Shown: positions 36,968-49,329 of the stretch, in pieces
How the letters are laid out: the number at the start of each line of letters is the position of its first letter
Position numbering within the stretch: the first letter of the stretch is position 1
The notes under the pieces: generated by a model
Database searches by the model: none
What the model saw: only the letters and a program-made list of their open reading frames with translations
What the model was told of the DNA's origin: nothing
Made by a program: the position numbers and the translations under genes
Assembly: GCA_019916065.1 (NCBI GenBank)
Contig: CM034240.1
Coordinates: 16,291,894-16,355,893 of the forward strand
Direction of reading: 5' to 3'
Length of the DNA stretch: 64,000 bases
From: Vitellaria paradoxa
Lineage: Eukaryota; Streptophyta; Magnoliopsida; Ericales; Sapotaceae

Positions 36968-37100
36968 TGATGTTTGGATAGTAAAAAGATATAAGAAAAG
37001 TACCAAAAAAAAGATATAAAAGTGATATATGGTGAAATTTAATTAGAAGAAATTGAAAAAAATTAGTGAATTTTGGTTAGTCTTGGTAAACCAAACGAGA
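36968..37100 (-). mobile_element. MITE family A, copy A4
   Basis: Termini GATGTTTGGATAG and TAAACCAAACGAGAC; the core TAAAAGTGATATATGGTGAA then ATTTAATTAGAAGAAATTG is in A2 orientation. It lies 70 bp from MITE B5. Confidence 0.6.
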
Positions 37101-38037
37101 CTATAATGTGTGCTTGTTTATATTGATACACTTATATAATAAAAAAATAATACATTTTAAAAATGTCATTTTTTCAAATTAAAATTCAAAAACTGAGATT
37201 GAGTTTTATTTTTTAATAAATGGTTAAAATCTTTTACAAATTAAAACCTCCTCTCAAACTTCTGCATGCCTAATTTTTTTATCACTTTATACTCTGATAG
37301 ATTATTAAATTGAACTTAATGATAATATCTGAAGCATAGCATCAAGAAAGACAAAAATTTAAATTTTTAAAAAGGAAATGTATTTTAAATTTTTGAAAAA
37401 GGAAACATCAAAAACTACTTCTAGTATCCAAACCAACCCTATATATATTTATCACAAGAGTACAATGAGTAAAGTCAGCGTGCTTAAACTCAGCTCATTT
37501 GTCAAAACGAATTAAAGGGAAATAGGAAACACCTTCTAGATTAGCAAACATTAGGTTTACTTCTACAAGTTTAGTTTTAATACTGATCTGAGTAATTATT
37601 ATTTGTACTAAAAGTGTGCATACATAATTTATGTAACTTTTATTAAATTTTTTATTTTAAATAAAATAAAAATTATTAAAAAATTATTTGTATAATTTAA
37701 TTAGGGGTATAAAAATAAAATAATGTGATAGTAAAAAATTTAAAATTTGTAAAATGAGTTAATTAGGGGTAATTTTTAGAAATTATTTGATTTAACATTC
37801 GAAAATTTGATGAAAGATTAAAGGGTATTTCACAAAACTAAAAAGATTTACCTTAATTAAAGTTTCATTAATTTTTTTATTTTACCAATACTCCTATTAT
37901 TTTTTCTTTATAGTGGCATAGATAAGTGAATTTCAATTTTAAAAAACGTTTTTAGTAGAGGATAAGAGACTATTTGTAAATTATAAATAAGTTAATATTT
38001 AAATTAATGTTACCCAACAATATCCCTATCTTTTCAG

Positions 38038-38172
38038 ATGCAGGATATGCATGGCCTAGAGGAGATGTATTGACAATATATAACAAATTGCATCCCAAAA
38101 TTGAGACCCGTGAAGCGGTGAATGTTAATGGAAACAGTCTCGGGAGATCCACTACTCATTTATTAATTTTCG
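38038..38172 (+). pseudogene. Orphan exon-like segment, unknown protein
   Basis: An acceptor (TATCTTTTCAG) and a possible donor (TTTTC/GTACGTAT) bound an open segment reading DAGYAWPRGDVLTIYNKLHP followed by KIETREAVNVNGNSLGRSTT. The composition is protein-like and its GC content is higher than its flanks. I do not recognise the family, and no neighbouring exon was found on either side. It may be a captured or relic exon, or chance. Confidence 0.3.
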
Positions 38173-38294
38173 TACGTATCCCTCCTATACATGATTTCCA
38201 AGGCTTTTCAATGAGCAAATTTCTTTTTTTTACATGTTTATTAAAAAAAAAGGTATTTTCTAACTCATGCATCGAGTGAATTCGACAATTTAAA

Positions 38295-38845
38295 TCAATA
38301 TTTTAAAAATCGAATCATTCATCGAATTGAAAAAATAATCAGGTCATGGGTTAATAGTTCAACCAGAATTGAACCGGACTTGAATCATGACATCATAAAT
38401 ATATTTAAATATATAAACAAAATATCAAAATATGTTAGAATTATATAATAATTTTAAAAATTTATACCTTTTTACATATTCTTCTACTTTATTTTTGTTA
38501 TACTAACAAAAAGTATCAATAAAAAGTGTTCTAAAATAAAATCACTCAAAACTAACATATTACATAAGTAAAACCAAGCAAAAGTATAAAATAATAAACA
38601 TCAGTGATTTAGTAAGAGAATAGTACTTTACAACAAAATAGATTCAGATTTAATTCTAGGATAATGTATATCAGTTTTCTTATTTTACAATTCAAAAATA
38701 AAAACCGACACCGGTTTAACGATTCAACCGTCGGATCGCCGATTTTTCACCAGTTTGAAATACAAACGAGTACCGTTTCTTGGACTGGTCAACGGTCCAA
38801 CTAGCTGAACTGGCCAATCCGGTCCAATTTTTAAAACAATGATTT
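38295..38845. mobile_element. ~550-bp TIR element rich in ACCGGT motifs
   Basis: Inverted ends TCAATATTTTAAAAATCG (left) and TCATTGTTTTAAAAATTGG (right, reverse complement) are flanked by ATTTAAA on both sides. Subterminal GAACCGG/CCGGTTT-type motifs (TTGAACCGGACTTGAATC, ACCGACACCGGTTTAACG) are typical of a common plant repeat type. Diverged fragments of similar sequence lie near 45270-45400 and 47865-47925. It is non-coding. Confidence 0.6.
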
Positions 38846-40084
38846 AAACTATATATTTAAGTTAGAATCCATTATCAATTCTTAATTAATGATATATTCA
38901 ATATGAATTTGTCATTTTGAACAATGTATTTTAACTTGCCGATCTCAATTATTTACACATCGGTGACATATTCATTAAGAGCAAAATTTTGAGGATACCT
39001 CTCAATTTTCCACCAAATCACAATGTGACTGCTATTAAAAAAAAAAAAAAAAAAGAAAAACTGTATCAAGATTAATTTGTAGATTGTGAAGGAAAAAAAT
39101 CAATTACAAGAAGCAAGACATATATGCTTTCCAAAGTTTTAGTCATTGTAAGCTCTAATCAAATTGAGAAAACTAACTGAAGTAATTAAGAAGGCTTTGA
39201 AGAAAAAGAAAATTAACAATAAGCAGCCAATCCAACAACAACAATAACGGAAGCAGCAGAAATTAATTAGTGAACAAACAAGGGTTTAATTAGCTGGTAG
39301 CTAGCATCAGGAAATTGTCAACAAAAACCATAGGTTTATGCCAAAAGGAGAAGAAAATAAACATATGGTAAATGTCATGAGTGGGAGAAAAACTTGAGAC
39401 ATTTGAAAATCATATAAATGTATATGTATGTAAATGCATTTTTCGTGCACCAAACATATATAAGATGAAGATCTAATTAAGTAATTATATAATATATTAA
39501 TTACTTTTTTTCCTATTCAAGTTTATTTAATCCAAATACATCCCTGAAAATCCCAAGTTAGTCGATTTTATGTAAAAAAAATAAATAAATAAATAAAATT
39601 TGAAACTCTAGCTACTCATTGAAATCAAATTGTATAGCCTATATGGAGACAAAGAAAAAACATAAGTAGAAGAAGAAGAATATAACCCACGGAATAAATT
39701 AAAGCAACTTATTCATCGAATGAAGAAGAAGCAGAAGGAGAAGAAGAAGATGATGATGATAAGATAAGATGAGAGGATCAGATATGTAGCAAAGTAGATA
39801 CAGTGAACCAAAAGAAAAAAAAAATAAATTTCTCTATAATATTAAAATAATGTTTTTTTTCTTTCTCTTTTTCTTCACTCGAATCTTAGATGACTTGCCT
39901 CTTTCATTTTCATTTCGCATTTTCTTACGTAGAATTTTGAATTATTTTTTAATTTTTTTCCTTCCCTCTTCTTCTCTTCTTTTTTCTCACTTACAAAAAA
40001 ACTCTTATCTCTTTATCCCACATCATTAAAAAACAACTTTACCTTTTCTTTTACCTATAAAACATTAGAGTTGTAGTATATAAT
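38846..40084. other. Intergenic DNA, no gene seen
   Basis: AT-rich spacer with an A-run near 39037-39060 and a purine-rich GAAGAAGAAG/GATGATGAT segment at about 39720-39762. Nothing coding was recognised. Confidence 0.6.
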
Positions 40085-41215
40085 TTTAATAAATGTAAAT
40101 AAACTCATGAGTTTTGAAAAGGGATCCACTTACTTATAAATTTCATACAATTAAATTGATAAGTTCTAAAAGAGGACCCAAATATATTTCAAATATATTA
40201 ATAATTAAATTAAAAATACAAAAAATTAAATTAAATTCAAAAAATAAAAATAGAAAAAGCTTAAGTAATCATTAAGTTATTTTTCTAATAATAATTCTTA
40301 ATATTTTTAAAATTTAAAAGTACAAAAAACTATTGAATATTAATTAGGTTCTGGAATAGTTATTTTTTTAAGTTTAAATTTTAAATTTAAATTAGTCACA
40401 TTATCTATATTTGTTTTGTTTTATAAAGCACTATGATTAATAATAATATTTTTTATTTAAGTTATTTTTATAAATCCAATTAAAAACTTATTATCAAATC
40501 CTATATGATTTACTTTATTTATCATTCTACTTTTTTTTTTTTAACATATCTTTGAATAAAATTAATCTTAGGGTTTTTTAATAAAGTTAGTCTTAGAGGA
40601 GTATTTTTTTTTCTAAATTCTAACAATTAACAATTATACTCACAACCACCACTTCTAACCAATTACTAAATCTTGTGTGACATTCTTCATAAAAAATAGT
40701 TTGTTAAAAACACAAAAAAAAAATGCAAAAAATGTATATCTTAAATTTAAAAGCACAAAAAAATTCAAAATATTATTTAAGCTTAGGAATATTTTATTTT
40801 TAGAAAAAATTCTAATGATAATTTTAACTGATTAATATAATTAAATTAATAAAATTTCTAACTAAATACAAATAAGTCAATAATTTAAAAGAGTGCATAT
40901 TAAAATAAATAAAGAGTGTAAAACAAAAAGAGATTGGATGGATTAGGCAAGTTTATCATTTAATATATATATATATTCTAGAGTAAATTTTATTTTTTAG
41001 GTTTAAATCGATTGAGATTTAGTAAAATATAAATTTTTTGTATTTATATGTAAATTTAACTATGATGAACTTTATTGATTCATTAACATTAATGCAAATA
41101 AAAAATATAAATATAAAAAAATAACTCTAACTAATTTATAAAATTATGTGATTTTATTGAAATTTTTTGTAATATATTTAAAAATTATGTTTTATCTATT
41201 AAAAAAATTATTATC
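40085..41215 (+). repeat. Long AT-rich repeat family E, copy E2
   Basis: Same landmark order and orientation as E1 and E3, ending at AATATATTTAAAAATTATGT. Its right end lies only ~130 bp from the AHL stop codon, so it could overlap that gene's 3' transcript end. Confidence 0.6.
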
Positions 41216-41294
41216 ATTCAATTTGCGCATCGTACGGATCAAATTATTACATGAATATACAGATTTAAACCTTAGCATCTTATCCTCTTTCTCT

Positions 41295-41296
<2 letters not shown>

Positions 41297-41333
<37 letters not shown>
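41297..41333. repeat. (TA)n(CA)n microsatellite
   Basis: About eleven TA units are followed by seven CA units, just downstream of the AHL stop codon. Confidence 0.95.
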
Positions 41334-41345
41334 GTATTTTTACCT

Positions 41346-42206
41346 CTAATAAGGAGGGCGACCATGATTCCAAGCAAGTGCTTCATGGTTAATCTGTCCG
41401 CCATTGGGAAGCAAGTTTGGGGGCAAATTATAAATCGGAATCGAAGATGGGTCACCCAACCCACCACTACCAATCCCCGGCGGTGAGCCGCCGCCGCCGC
41501 CGCCTCCACCGAGCTGCCCCTGTGCTCCACGGCCGCCGCCTTCTTCTTCATCCTCCAGAGGCAGCCGCTCATAAGTAGCACTCGAAAACGTGGCCGCAAT
41601 CACTATGACTGGACCCGCAGCCAACAGCGGACCCACAACATTTCCACCCACCATCTGTCCCTGGCCGCCGGCCAGATAAATAGTCAGTCCGGTAGTCCCC
41701 GGCGGGGCCGGTCCAGGGAGGAAAGAACCGGTCAGAGAGAGAATCTCGAACCGGCCTTGAAGCGCCATGACTCCACCAGAGGCTGAAGAGGTTTGTCGAA
41801 GCGTTACGTTGGTTACGGTTCCACTGGCACTGAGCACGCACACGCCTCTTTGTCTTCTTCTGGCGAAGTGGGCGATGCTCTCGGCGACGTCCGTGCCGTT
41901 TGACACCTCCATCACCTGGCTCCGGAGAGCGTTAGGGCTGTCCCGGGTCACGAAAATCGGTGGTTTTGGTTTGTTCTTCGAACCGGGCGGTCTGCCTCTG
42001 GGGCGGCGGTTGGTGACCTCGACTGCTCCTTCTTTGGGCTCGTCGCTGTTGTCTCTTTCTTCCTCTTCTTCTCCACCACCGCCGCTGCCGCTTCCTCCGT
42101 TCTCGTTGTTCACGGATATGCCCAGATCTGGTTTCTTCATCCCTGCTGCCGATGATGTTTCAACGCCGGGCAGAACCACTTGGTCGGTCCACCACCGGTT
42201 AGCCAT
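41346..42206 (-). CDS. AHL: AT-hook motif nuclear-localized (AHL) protein, AHL20-like
   Basis: An intronless gene of 286 aa, GC-rich against an AT-rich background. The N-terminus [10 protein letters not shown] and an acidic Gly/Glu stretch (about 36-60) precede one AT-hook, [18 protein letters not shown], with core RGRP at residues 70-73. The PPC/DUF296 domain covers about 94-215 and includes the GRFEIL motif (151-156) that mediates AHL oligomerisation. A Gly-rich tail ends in AWNHGRPPY. This is the clade A (single AT-hook, intronless) architecture. Known relatives bind AT-rich and matrix-attachment DNA in the nucleus as trimers and regulate hypocotyl growth, flowering and immunity. The overall wording is closest to AHL20/AHL19, but the exact orthology is not resolved. 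The ATG at 42206 is preceded by a CT-rich leader. Confidence 0.95.
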   Translation of the reverse strand: MANRWWTDQVVLPGVETSSAAGMKKPDLGISVNNENGGSGSGGGGEEEEERDNSDEPKEGAVEVTNRRPRGRPPGSKNKPKPPIFVTRDSPNALRSQVMEVSNGTDVAESIAHFARRRQRGVCVLSASGTVTNVTLRQTSSASGGVMALQGRFEILSLTGSFLPGPAPPGTTGLTIYLAGGQGQMVGGNVVGPLLAAGPVIVIAATFSSATYERLPLEDEEEGGGRGAQGQLGGGGGGGGSPPGIGSGGLGDPSSIPIYNLPPNLLPNGGQINHEALAWNHGRPPY

Positions 42207-42403
42207 GTGTTTGGAGTTCGGAGAAAATTAGGTCGAAAATCAGGAGGCAAAGAGGACAGAAGATAGTTTCACCTCAGAGAGATCTTAATTGAATTGGGAA
42301 TTGTTTGCATGTATGTATTTGACAATCCGATAAGGGGGTACGTTAAGAAGGAGCCAGTTGACCAAGAACCCAAGATTGATCTAAAGCTGAAAAACAAGGA
42401 TCA

Positions 42404-42462
42404 GATATATATATATATATATATAGGGGGAGGGAGGGAGGGAGAGAGAGAGAGAGAGAGAT
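42404..42462 (-). promoter_or_regulatory. (AT)n plus GGGA/GA polypurine tract upstream of AHL
   Basis: An (AT)n run is followed by GGGGGAGGGAGGGAGGGAG and (GA)n on the + strand, about 200-255 bp upstream of the AHL start. In the AHL sense this is a CT-rich stretch, as seen in many plant leaders. GA repeats can bind BPC/GAGA-type factors. The four adjacent G-runs fit a G-quadruplex on the template-complement strand. The regulatory role is inferred. Confidence 0.4.
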
Positions 42463-43189
42463 TATAGTGAAGATCAACAAAGAAAACAGCTAGGTTTGAA
42501 GAGAGATTCAGACTCGCTAGATTTCTTGGTTCTCTATCTTTGTGTTTGTTCCTTCCTTAGATCTTGTTTGGCGATGAGTGATGACTGTTGAAAAGGTAAT
42601 GGAGATTGGAGAGGAGCTCAGCTTTCCTTGATTGTATTTCTCTCACTAAAATGTAAAGAGAGAGAGAAAGAGGGGGAGGAACTTGGGAACTAGGGTTTGT
42701 GGGTAGTTGTGAGCACTTGTGGGGTGGCGTGCGCGTGGGAACGTGAGCATTGGAAACAAGAGGTTTCAAGAGCGCTTGGACCATCGACGGTGGTAGAATC
42801 TTTGAATGTGCCGTCCGAGTGTCTTTAATTACATTAGCAGGTAATTTTCCTGAAAAATAATATGGGTGAATTTATTTGTATTTTATAAATAAATTCTCCG
42901 ATTCACTGAAATAATATTATGTAATATAATATAACGTTTTATTTTATTTTTTAAATTATGAATTATAAAATTTTTATAATACAAAATATTTTTATAATCT
43001 TTTTGTTTTTCTTGTTTATTTAAAGCAGTAACTTACTAATTTATCATTTACTCCCTAATAATTATTAGTTTAAGTCTCTTTAGGCCAATAATAATTCGCT
43101 CAATCATTAATTTTAGGATCACAATAATTAATTAAGATGTGTACAAATTAATCCAGCTATCTTAAGTTATTCAAAAAAAAAATACTAAT
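42463..43189. other. AHL upstream region
   Basis: Probably AHL leader/promoter DNA up to about 42800, with a more GC-rich stretch 42500-42790, then AT-rich spacer. A 75-codon frame on the - strand (42557-42784) has low-complexity sequence and no recognised domain. Confidence 0.45.
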
Positions 43190-44800
43190 TTACCAATTAT
43201 TCAAATAAATATTACGTAATGATAATGTCAGAGTAAGATATATTAATGTTAGAACATAATGCAATTTTTATATATTGATAATTTTACTCTTATTTAGTTA
43301 TATGAGAAATTAAATGTGATATTTATTATCTATTATATGAACTAATTTTAAGTTATCAATTATTTCTATTCCTCTGCTTTCTCACAAAATTAGATTTTAT
43401 TATTATATATTTTTAAAAAATATTAATATATTAATAGTAATCGAAATGCAAAAGGCATGAGTAATTTGAATAATTAATTTTAAAAATTAAATTTTATCTA
43501 TTTATTTTTTAGTTATAATATTTGTTTCAATAATAAATACTTATTGATTTAATAATTAACAGAATTTGAAAAATTAATTTTAAAATTTAAATTTTTTATA
43601 TTTATCTTTTAGTCTTGAAAATTTGATGTAACAAATTTTATTATTTGATATACTAATTAAAGAAAAAATGATAGTTTACATAATTAGTTCTAAAATTAAA
43701 TTGTATGTATTTATCTTTTATTTATGAAAATTAATTTAATAAAAACTTTTACTAAATAAAAAAACATTAATTTAAATAATTAGTTATTAAAATTTAGTTT
43801 TATATATTTTTTTAGTTATGAAATTAATTTAATAATAAGTTTTACTAATTAATTTACGAAACACGAATAGTTTGAATAATTAATTTTAAAATTTAAATTT
43901 TATATATTTCTATTTTAGTCATGAAAATTGTTTTATTCAAAAAATTTCTCATCGAAGACATTAGTTTGGATAATTAAATTTAAAAATCAAATTTTATATA
44001 TTTATTTGGTTTAATAATAAATTTTACTAATTGATTAAAGAAAATATGAGAAGTTTGAATAATTAGTTCTAAAATTTAAATACTATATATTTATCTTTTA
44101 GTCATGAAAATTGATTTAATAATAATTTTACTAATTGGCAAAAACATTAGTTTAGATAATTAATTCTAAAATTTAAAATTTTTACATTTATATTTTAGTC
44201 ATAAAAATTGATTTAATCTAATATTTATCAGACTAATTATCCAAATTAATATTTTCCTTACTTAGTAAAATTTTTTATTAAATTAATTTTCATAATTAAA
44301 AGATGAATATATAAAATTCAATTTTATAACTAAATATTCAAACTATTTATTTTTCGCTAATTAGTAAATCAATTAATAAAATTTGTTATATCAAATTTTC
44401 AAGACTAGAAGATAAATATAAAAAAGTCAAATTTTAAAATTAATTATTCAAACTCTATTAATTCCTAAATCAATAAGTAAATTTTATTATTAAAGTAAAG
44501 TTTATGACTAAAAAATAAATTTATTAAAATTTTAGAATTAGTTATTCAAATTGCTTATGTTTTTTGCATTTTGATTACTATTATTATATTAATATCTAGA
44601 AAAAAACAAGATTTAGTTTTGTGAGGAAGGGGATAAATGGAAATAATTTGATAAGTTAAAAGTTGGTTCATTAAATAAATAATAAATATCATATTTAATT
44701 TTTCATATAACTAAATAAGAGTAAAATTATCAACATACAAAAATTGCTTTAAATGCATTCTTCCACTAACAAACGTTACTCTAACATTATTATCAACCTA
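43190..44800. mobile_element. Foldback-like element with long inverted arms
   Basis: The left arm (about 43190-43860) and right arm (about 44230-44800) are inverted copies. Shared landmarks include GATAATTTTACTCTTATTTA with GTTATATGA; AGTAATCGAAATGCAAAA versus AGTAATCAAAATGCAAAA; and AGTCTTGAAAATTTGAT with ACAAATTTTATTA. The inside consists of repeated ~100-bp units with TAATTAATTCTAAAATTTAA and TTTAGTCATGAAAATTGATT, which switch direction near 44220. There is no ORF. The structure fits foldback transposons or a large MITE with modular arms. Confidence 0.7.
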
Positions 44801-44811
44801 AATATTTTCAC

Positions 44812-44852
44812 CAAATATATATATATATATATATATATAGATAGATAGAGAT
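44812..44852. repeat. (AT)n then (GATA)-like microsatellite
   Basis: An AT run followed by GATAGATAGA directly beyond the right arm of the foldback-like element. Confidence 0.9.
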
Positions 44853-45398
44853 AAGGCATTTTCGTTGATTAATTATATTTTCACTTTAATTTATTTTGAT
44901 CATTTTTGGTCTTATGCCTTTTTGAAATGCAATTAATTAATAAATTAATCCCCTGACCGAGCCCAGAATTGGGCGGTAAAAGAAGGATTTGCCTTTTTAC
45001 TTTGTTATTAATATTATTTTTTGGCAGCCAGTTAGGTTATTTAATTAATTTGGTACCTACAAATAAAAGTCTCAATGGCACATGTACAGCACACTTGATT
45101 GTTTTGGGAAAGGAGAATAAACCAAAAAATAAATAAATAAATAAATAATTAATTAATTAATTTTTTCATCCCAATATTCTGTTGTCGGGAACAATTAGTA
45201 ATTAATTAATGATGAAAAAAAAAAAGAAGGCACTAATTACATTATTACACAATGGGCGAAATTACAATAAATCATCAAAATCGGATTGAATTCATGGGTT
45301 CAACAGGTTGAGTTTGAAATCGAATTTTGAACCAATTTAATTTAATTATTTTATTAAAAAATATCTATTTTTAATGAACCATTGAACTGGACAATTTA

Positions 45399-45555
45399 GG
45401 CTCTGTTTAGCATCGCCCAAAACCACTAAAAATCACAAACATTAACTACTTTTTGTACTTTTCTTCAATCAAAATTTTTCACATTTTACCTTTACGTCAC
45501 ATTTTTTTATTTTTATTGTACTTTTACTTTATTTTTTTGTCAACAAAACATCCCC
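45399..45555 (+). mobile_element. MITE family A, copy A5
   Basis: Starts GGCTCTGTTTAGC. The core CTTTTTGTACTTTTCTTCAA then TCACATTTTACCTTTACGTC matches A1 and A6, and it ends AACAAAACATCCCC. A fragment of the ACCGG-type repeat lies immediately upstream. Confidence 0.65.
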
Positions 45556-46261
45556 TTAAAGAGAATCGACTAATTTTTGTAAAACACTAAATGATATTTT
45601 TTTTCAATATTTAAGATATATATTTTTTTATTAAAATGATATTCTTTATGATCTGTTAAAAGTTAAAAGTTAAAATTAATCTTGGGTGAAAAGTTAAATC
45701 AATCCTGAGTGAAATAATACTATGATTGCAATATTTTTTTTCATGAAATAAAAGTCAGGTTAAATGATCGTTTTCTTCACAAATGGGTTCATTTACTCCG
45801 GAAGGTAATAATTTTTTGTTATTAATTAACTTAAAAAAATGATAAGCACTAAATATATATCCATGTTCGAAAGTTCATATACGCAATTGTACGTGAAAAA
45901 CTAGCTATTTTTTTTTTCTTTTATTCATCAGCCACATTGCTCCCTGCTATTATTTTTATTTTTATTTTTATTCTTACAAATTCAGTATTGTAGTAATTTT
46001 AAAATTTTTAAATATTTATGATTATTTACTCAATTTATGTGATGTAAAAAAAGAAATAAATAAAGTTAGGAAAAAAAAAAAGATAAGCCAAAAAGAGATA
46101 GAAAAAGAGAGGGGAGGGAGAAATCAACCCCTTAGCTATTCAATTCAATTTCAATTTTATCATAAACTGCCTTACATCAATATACATGCATTACTTGCAT
46201 AGGAAAATATAGGAAAGAGTCCAAAATACTAACCTAGGGAAGAACATTCTAGATTAACTAA

Positions 46262-46418
46262 GGTCCTGTTTGGTCACATCAAATTTCACCAAAACTCGCT
46301 AATTTTAACTAATTTTTGTACTTTCCTCTAATCAAAAATTTTCACATATTACCTTTATGTCACATATTTTCACTTTTATTGTACTTTTTTCTTCACTTTT
46401 TGTCTACCAAACACCCTT
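46262..46418 (+). mobile_element. MITE family A, copy A6
   Basis: The best preserved copy: GGTCCTGTTTGGTC at the left and TCTACCAAACACCC at the right are inverted. The core is TAATTTTTGTACTTTCCTCT then CACATATTACCTTTATGTCA. Confidence 0.7.
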
Positions 46419-46439
46419 AAATATTTATTTAGAGGGAAT

Positions 46440-47060
46440 GGATTTGATTAAAGGGAATGAATTCCATTATTAATGTCTTAATGCATAGAAACATTGGTGT
46501 CTCATCAATTCTCTTAGAGCGGAAAGAAACTCCACTACTTCGAATTGAAAATTAAGCACCTCTTTCAATTGAGGGGTCACGAAGAGAGCAGGTGCGCTTC
46601 TCCCAAAGTTCATGCATATGCGCGTGAGATCATACATCAGCATATGAAAGAAAGCCAATAAAATTAAATCAAAATGTGGCAGGGTCTCTTCATAAACAAA
46701 ATCCTAATAAACGTTGTAGGACTTATTGACTAAGACACCATACCGACTGAAATCTTGGTAATATAGGGCCAAAAATCTCCTGAATCAACAAACTTTTCAA
46801 GGATAAGTTTAGAAGCTTGCTCTTTAAGATATTCCTTGTTAGGGGACTATTGCGACAAATATGAAAGATTCCGTAAATTAAAGTAGCGATGAGAGTATAA
46901 CATTTACAAAATTCATCCAAATTATCAAACTTAAACTCATCAAGGTTAGGCTCATAGACTAATCTTCGAAATGGTTCTTTTCAAGTTATTTCACGGAAAG
47001 AAAATCATCTGCATCAGAGTCTTCAAAGTCACAGCTATTTTTGCTCCTGCTACAGTAACT
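46440..47060 (-). pseudogene. Decayed coding-like sequence, unclassified
   Basis: On the - strand, protein-like phrases alternate between frames: DEFCKCYTLIATLIYGIFHI; KEQASKLILEKFVDSGDFWP followed by YITKI; and FGRSAPALFVTPQLKEVLNF. Stops interrupt each of them. This suggests a degraded gene or element of unknown identity. No domain was recognised. Confidence 0.3.
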
Positions 47061-48202
47061 CTTCATTTCTGTCGAGTTACTGTTCACCAGTTAAACAATT
47101 GATTATTATTTGTTGAAGAAGACAATGGCCTTTATATTGAAGAAGACAATGGGCTCTAATTTTGAAAAATTAATTTTTTAATAGATAATTAGTAAAATGC
47201 CTAGTATTGGTGTGGCTTGAAAAAGAAAAGCTACTACCTAAACCCAAAATGTGTACTGTTTACTAGATAATTTAGCTATGCATTGATGCACTTACTCTAA
47301 AATCTTAGTGACTTTATAAAAAAAAAAAAAAAGGTAGAATTGTGGTGATTTATCGATGTGAGATAAAAAAAGTAAAAGTTTTGTGAACAAAAAAAAAAAA
47401 GTATTTTGAAAATGGAGAGTGTTGAACTATGTCACATGATATTGGAATGAAGGAGAAGTGGAGGAAAAAAAAAAAAAACATTTCTTTTGTATTAGATATT
47501 AGATAGATATAGATAGAAAAGTATAGAAAAAAGCCCAAAAGATCCACCAGTTGAGGAAAATGAATAATTAGTGCCCCCAATATATATAAACATTGATGTC
47601 TCGTTATTTTGTCATAATCATTGAAATATTAAAAAATTAAAGTTAAAGAATATAAATATAAAATAGCATAATTGATAACTTGTGAAACTCGTACTTAATA
47701 TTTATATACATGTTCATACAACTATGAAAATAAAGATAATAATTTATTTTTAAATATAATTATAAAATTAAAAACTTTTATATTATTTGAAATTATCATA
47801 TCATTATTTCACAAACGTATTTTATTTTTTATTTGAATATTATAAAATCAATTAAACTAAAGAAACCGGCCGGTTGGATCAGTGTAGTGACTGATTCAAT
47901 CGCCAGTTCTATTCTCAGGTTTCTTCTTCCATGTTGACTTCCTTAGATTGCTTTGCTGTTTAACAAACATAGGGCTCAAACACAAGAGGCATATATCAAT
48001 CAGAAAAAGATATAGCAGAAGAAAATTGTTTCCTTCATTGGTGAGTCAGAATTCTTTTTTTAATCGATAACCCGAAAAGAGGAAGATAAATAAAGGAAGA
48101 AGAAGAAGAAGCAGCTATTCTGCAACATTTATGGAGGAAATTAACAAACTACTGCATGCATGGTATTTGTGTTCTTTTTCTCTTTCTTTTCTTTTTTATT
48201 TT

Positions 48203-48244
<42 letters not shown>

Positions 48245-48860
48245 CTTCTGCGACTGTGAAGGTTAAGGGCGGGTGTTGTCAATCAGTTCCATCGACATAT
48301 AAAGAATTATAGGTGTCTACTCAAGTAGACAACCGACTTTGATTTACTTAAAAGTTCAAAATTCGAATTTTTCACCCATCTTAATTTATTTAAAATTTAA
48401 GATTCGAGTTGAAAAAAAAAAAAAAAAAAACACCTTAAAATATGATTAATAAACAATAATTTTGCACGTTAGTATGACGCTTCGAAAACTTTACCACCTC
48501 CTAACCCACACCTTTTTCTATTTCTTCGCTTACAACTCAAAAACCAAAAACCAAGCTATGTACCAAACCAGAAAAATAAAAATTAAATAGATATTCGCAA
48601 GTAAGAAGGAAGCAGTTTGCGTTCTCATGAGTAAATATTCTTGGGTTGCAATTGCGCCCTATTCTACTCGTTGGAACGAAAAATGGCATTAAATGATAAA
48701 TGGATGAATAAAAAATTGTATTCTAAAAGATTAGTCTTGAATTGGAAAAAAAATAATAATAATAATAAGAAGAAGAAGAAGATTAAGTGCAAAGTGGAAA
48801 AACACTTATCCCACGTTAAAAGGGAGACAAGGATTTGAGTGCTTTATATATAATTACACA
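47061..48860. other. AT-rich intergenic DNA
   Basis: Contains A-runs, a (TA)n tract at about 48215-48240 and a short ACCGGCCGGTTGG fragment near 47870. No gene recognised. Confidence 0.55.
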
Positions 48861-49180
48861 TCTTAGGAGTGATAACAAGCCAATAGAAGCACTATGCCTC
48901 GCATGCTTACACAAGAGTGAATTTGAATATGAATGTTGTAACAGTAGTATTAAAAATGCCTTTTAATTCTAGAATTGTCCTATACTACCTATAAATAGAG
49001 ACATCTATTCTATTTTCAAGGCGCACTAGAAATTCTCTTTCTTTGGTTTTTGCTTTTTGCATTTGCGTGCTTTAATAGTGTTCTGCTTCCGTTCAAGTTC
49101 ACCGAGAGTATTAAAGTGTTGTGCCCACTTTATTACTACAAATCGCTGTCTCCTGCAAGATAAACGTTCAAACAAATCTC
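48861..49180 (+). repeat. Possible LTR remnant preceding the Copia gag fossil
   Basis: A TATA-like CCTATAAATAGAGACATC is followed ~200 bp later by a T/C-rich U5-like segment ending near CTCCTGCAAGATAAACG, the expected layout of an LTR upstream of gag. There is no second LTR in the window, so the boundaries are uncertain. Confidence 0.4.
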
Positions 49181-49329
49181 AAGCACTTACAGAAGGGACG
49201 AATCTATTTTAAAGAAACTGCATTTAACATAGTCCTCAATATTTTTGTTGGTATAATCAGTCCATTAAATTTTTTTTTTCACTATTATGTGCTGCGATTA
49301 TAATAGTTATTATGATAGTTTATTACAAT

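Noticed and set aside
41767..42231. 154-codon frame antisense to AHL
   Set aside because: A shadow of the GC-rich AHL coding sequence.
42557..42784. 75-codon frame upstream of AHL, - strand
   Set aside because: Low-complexity Pro/Ser-rich translation, no homology recognised, and it lies in the likely AHL promoter or leader.
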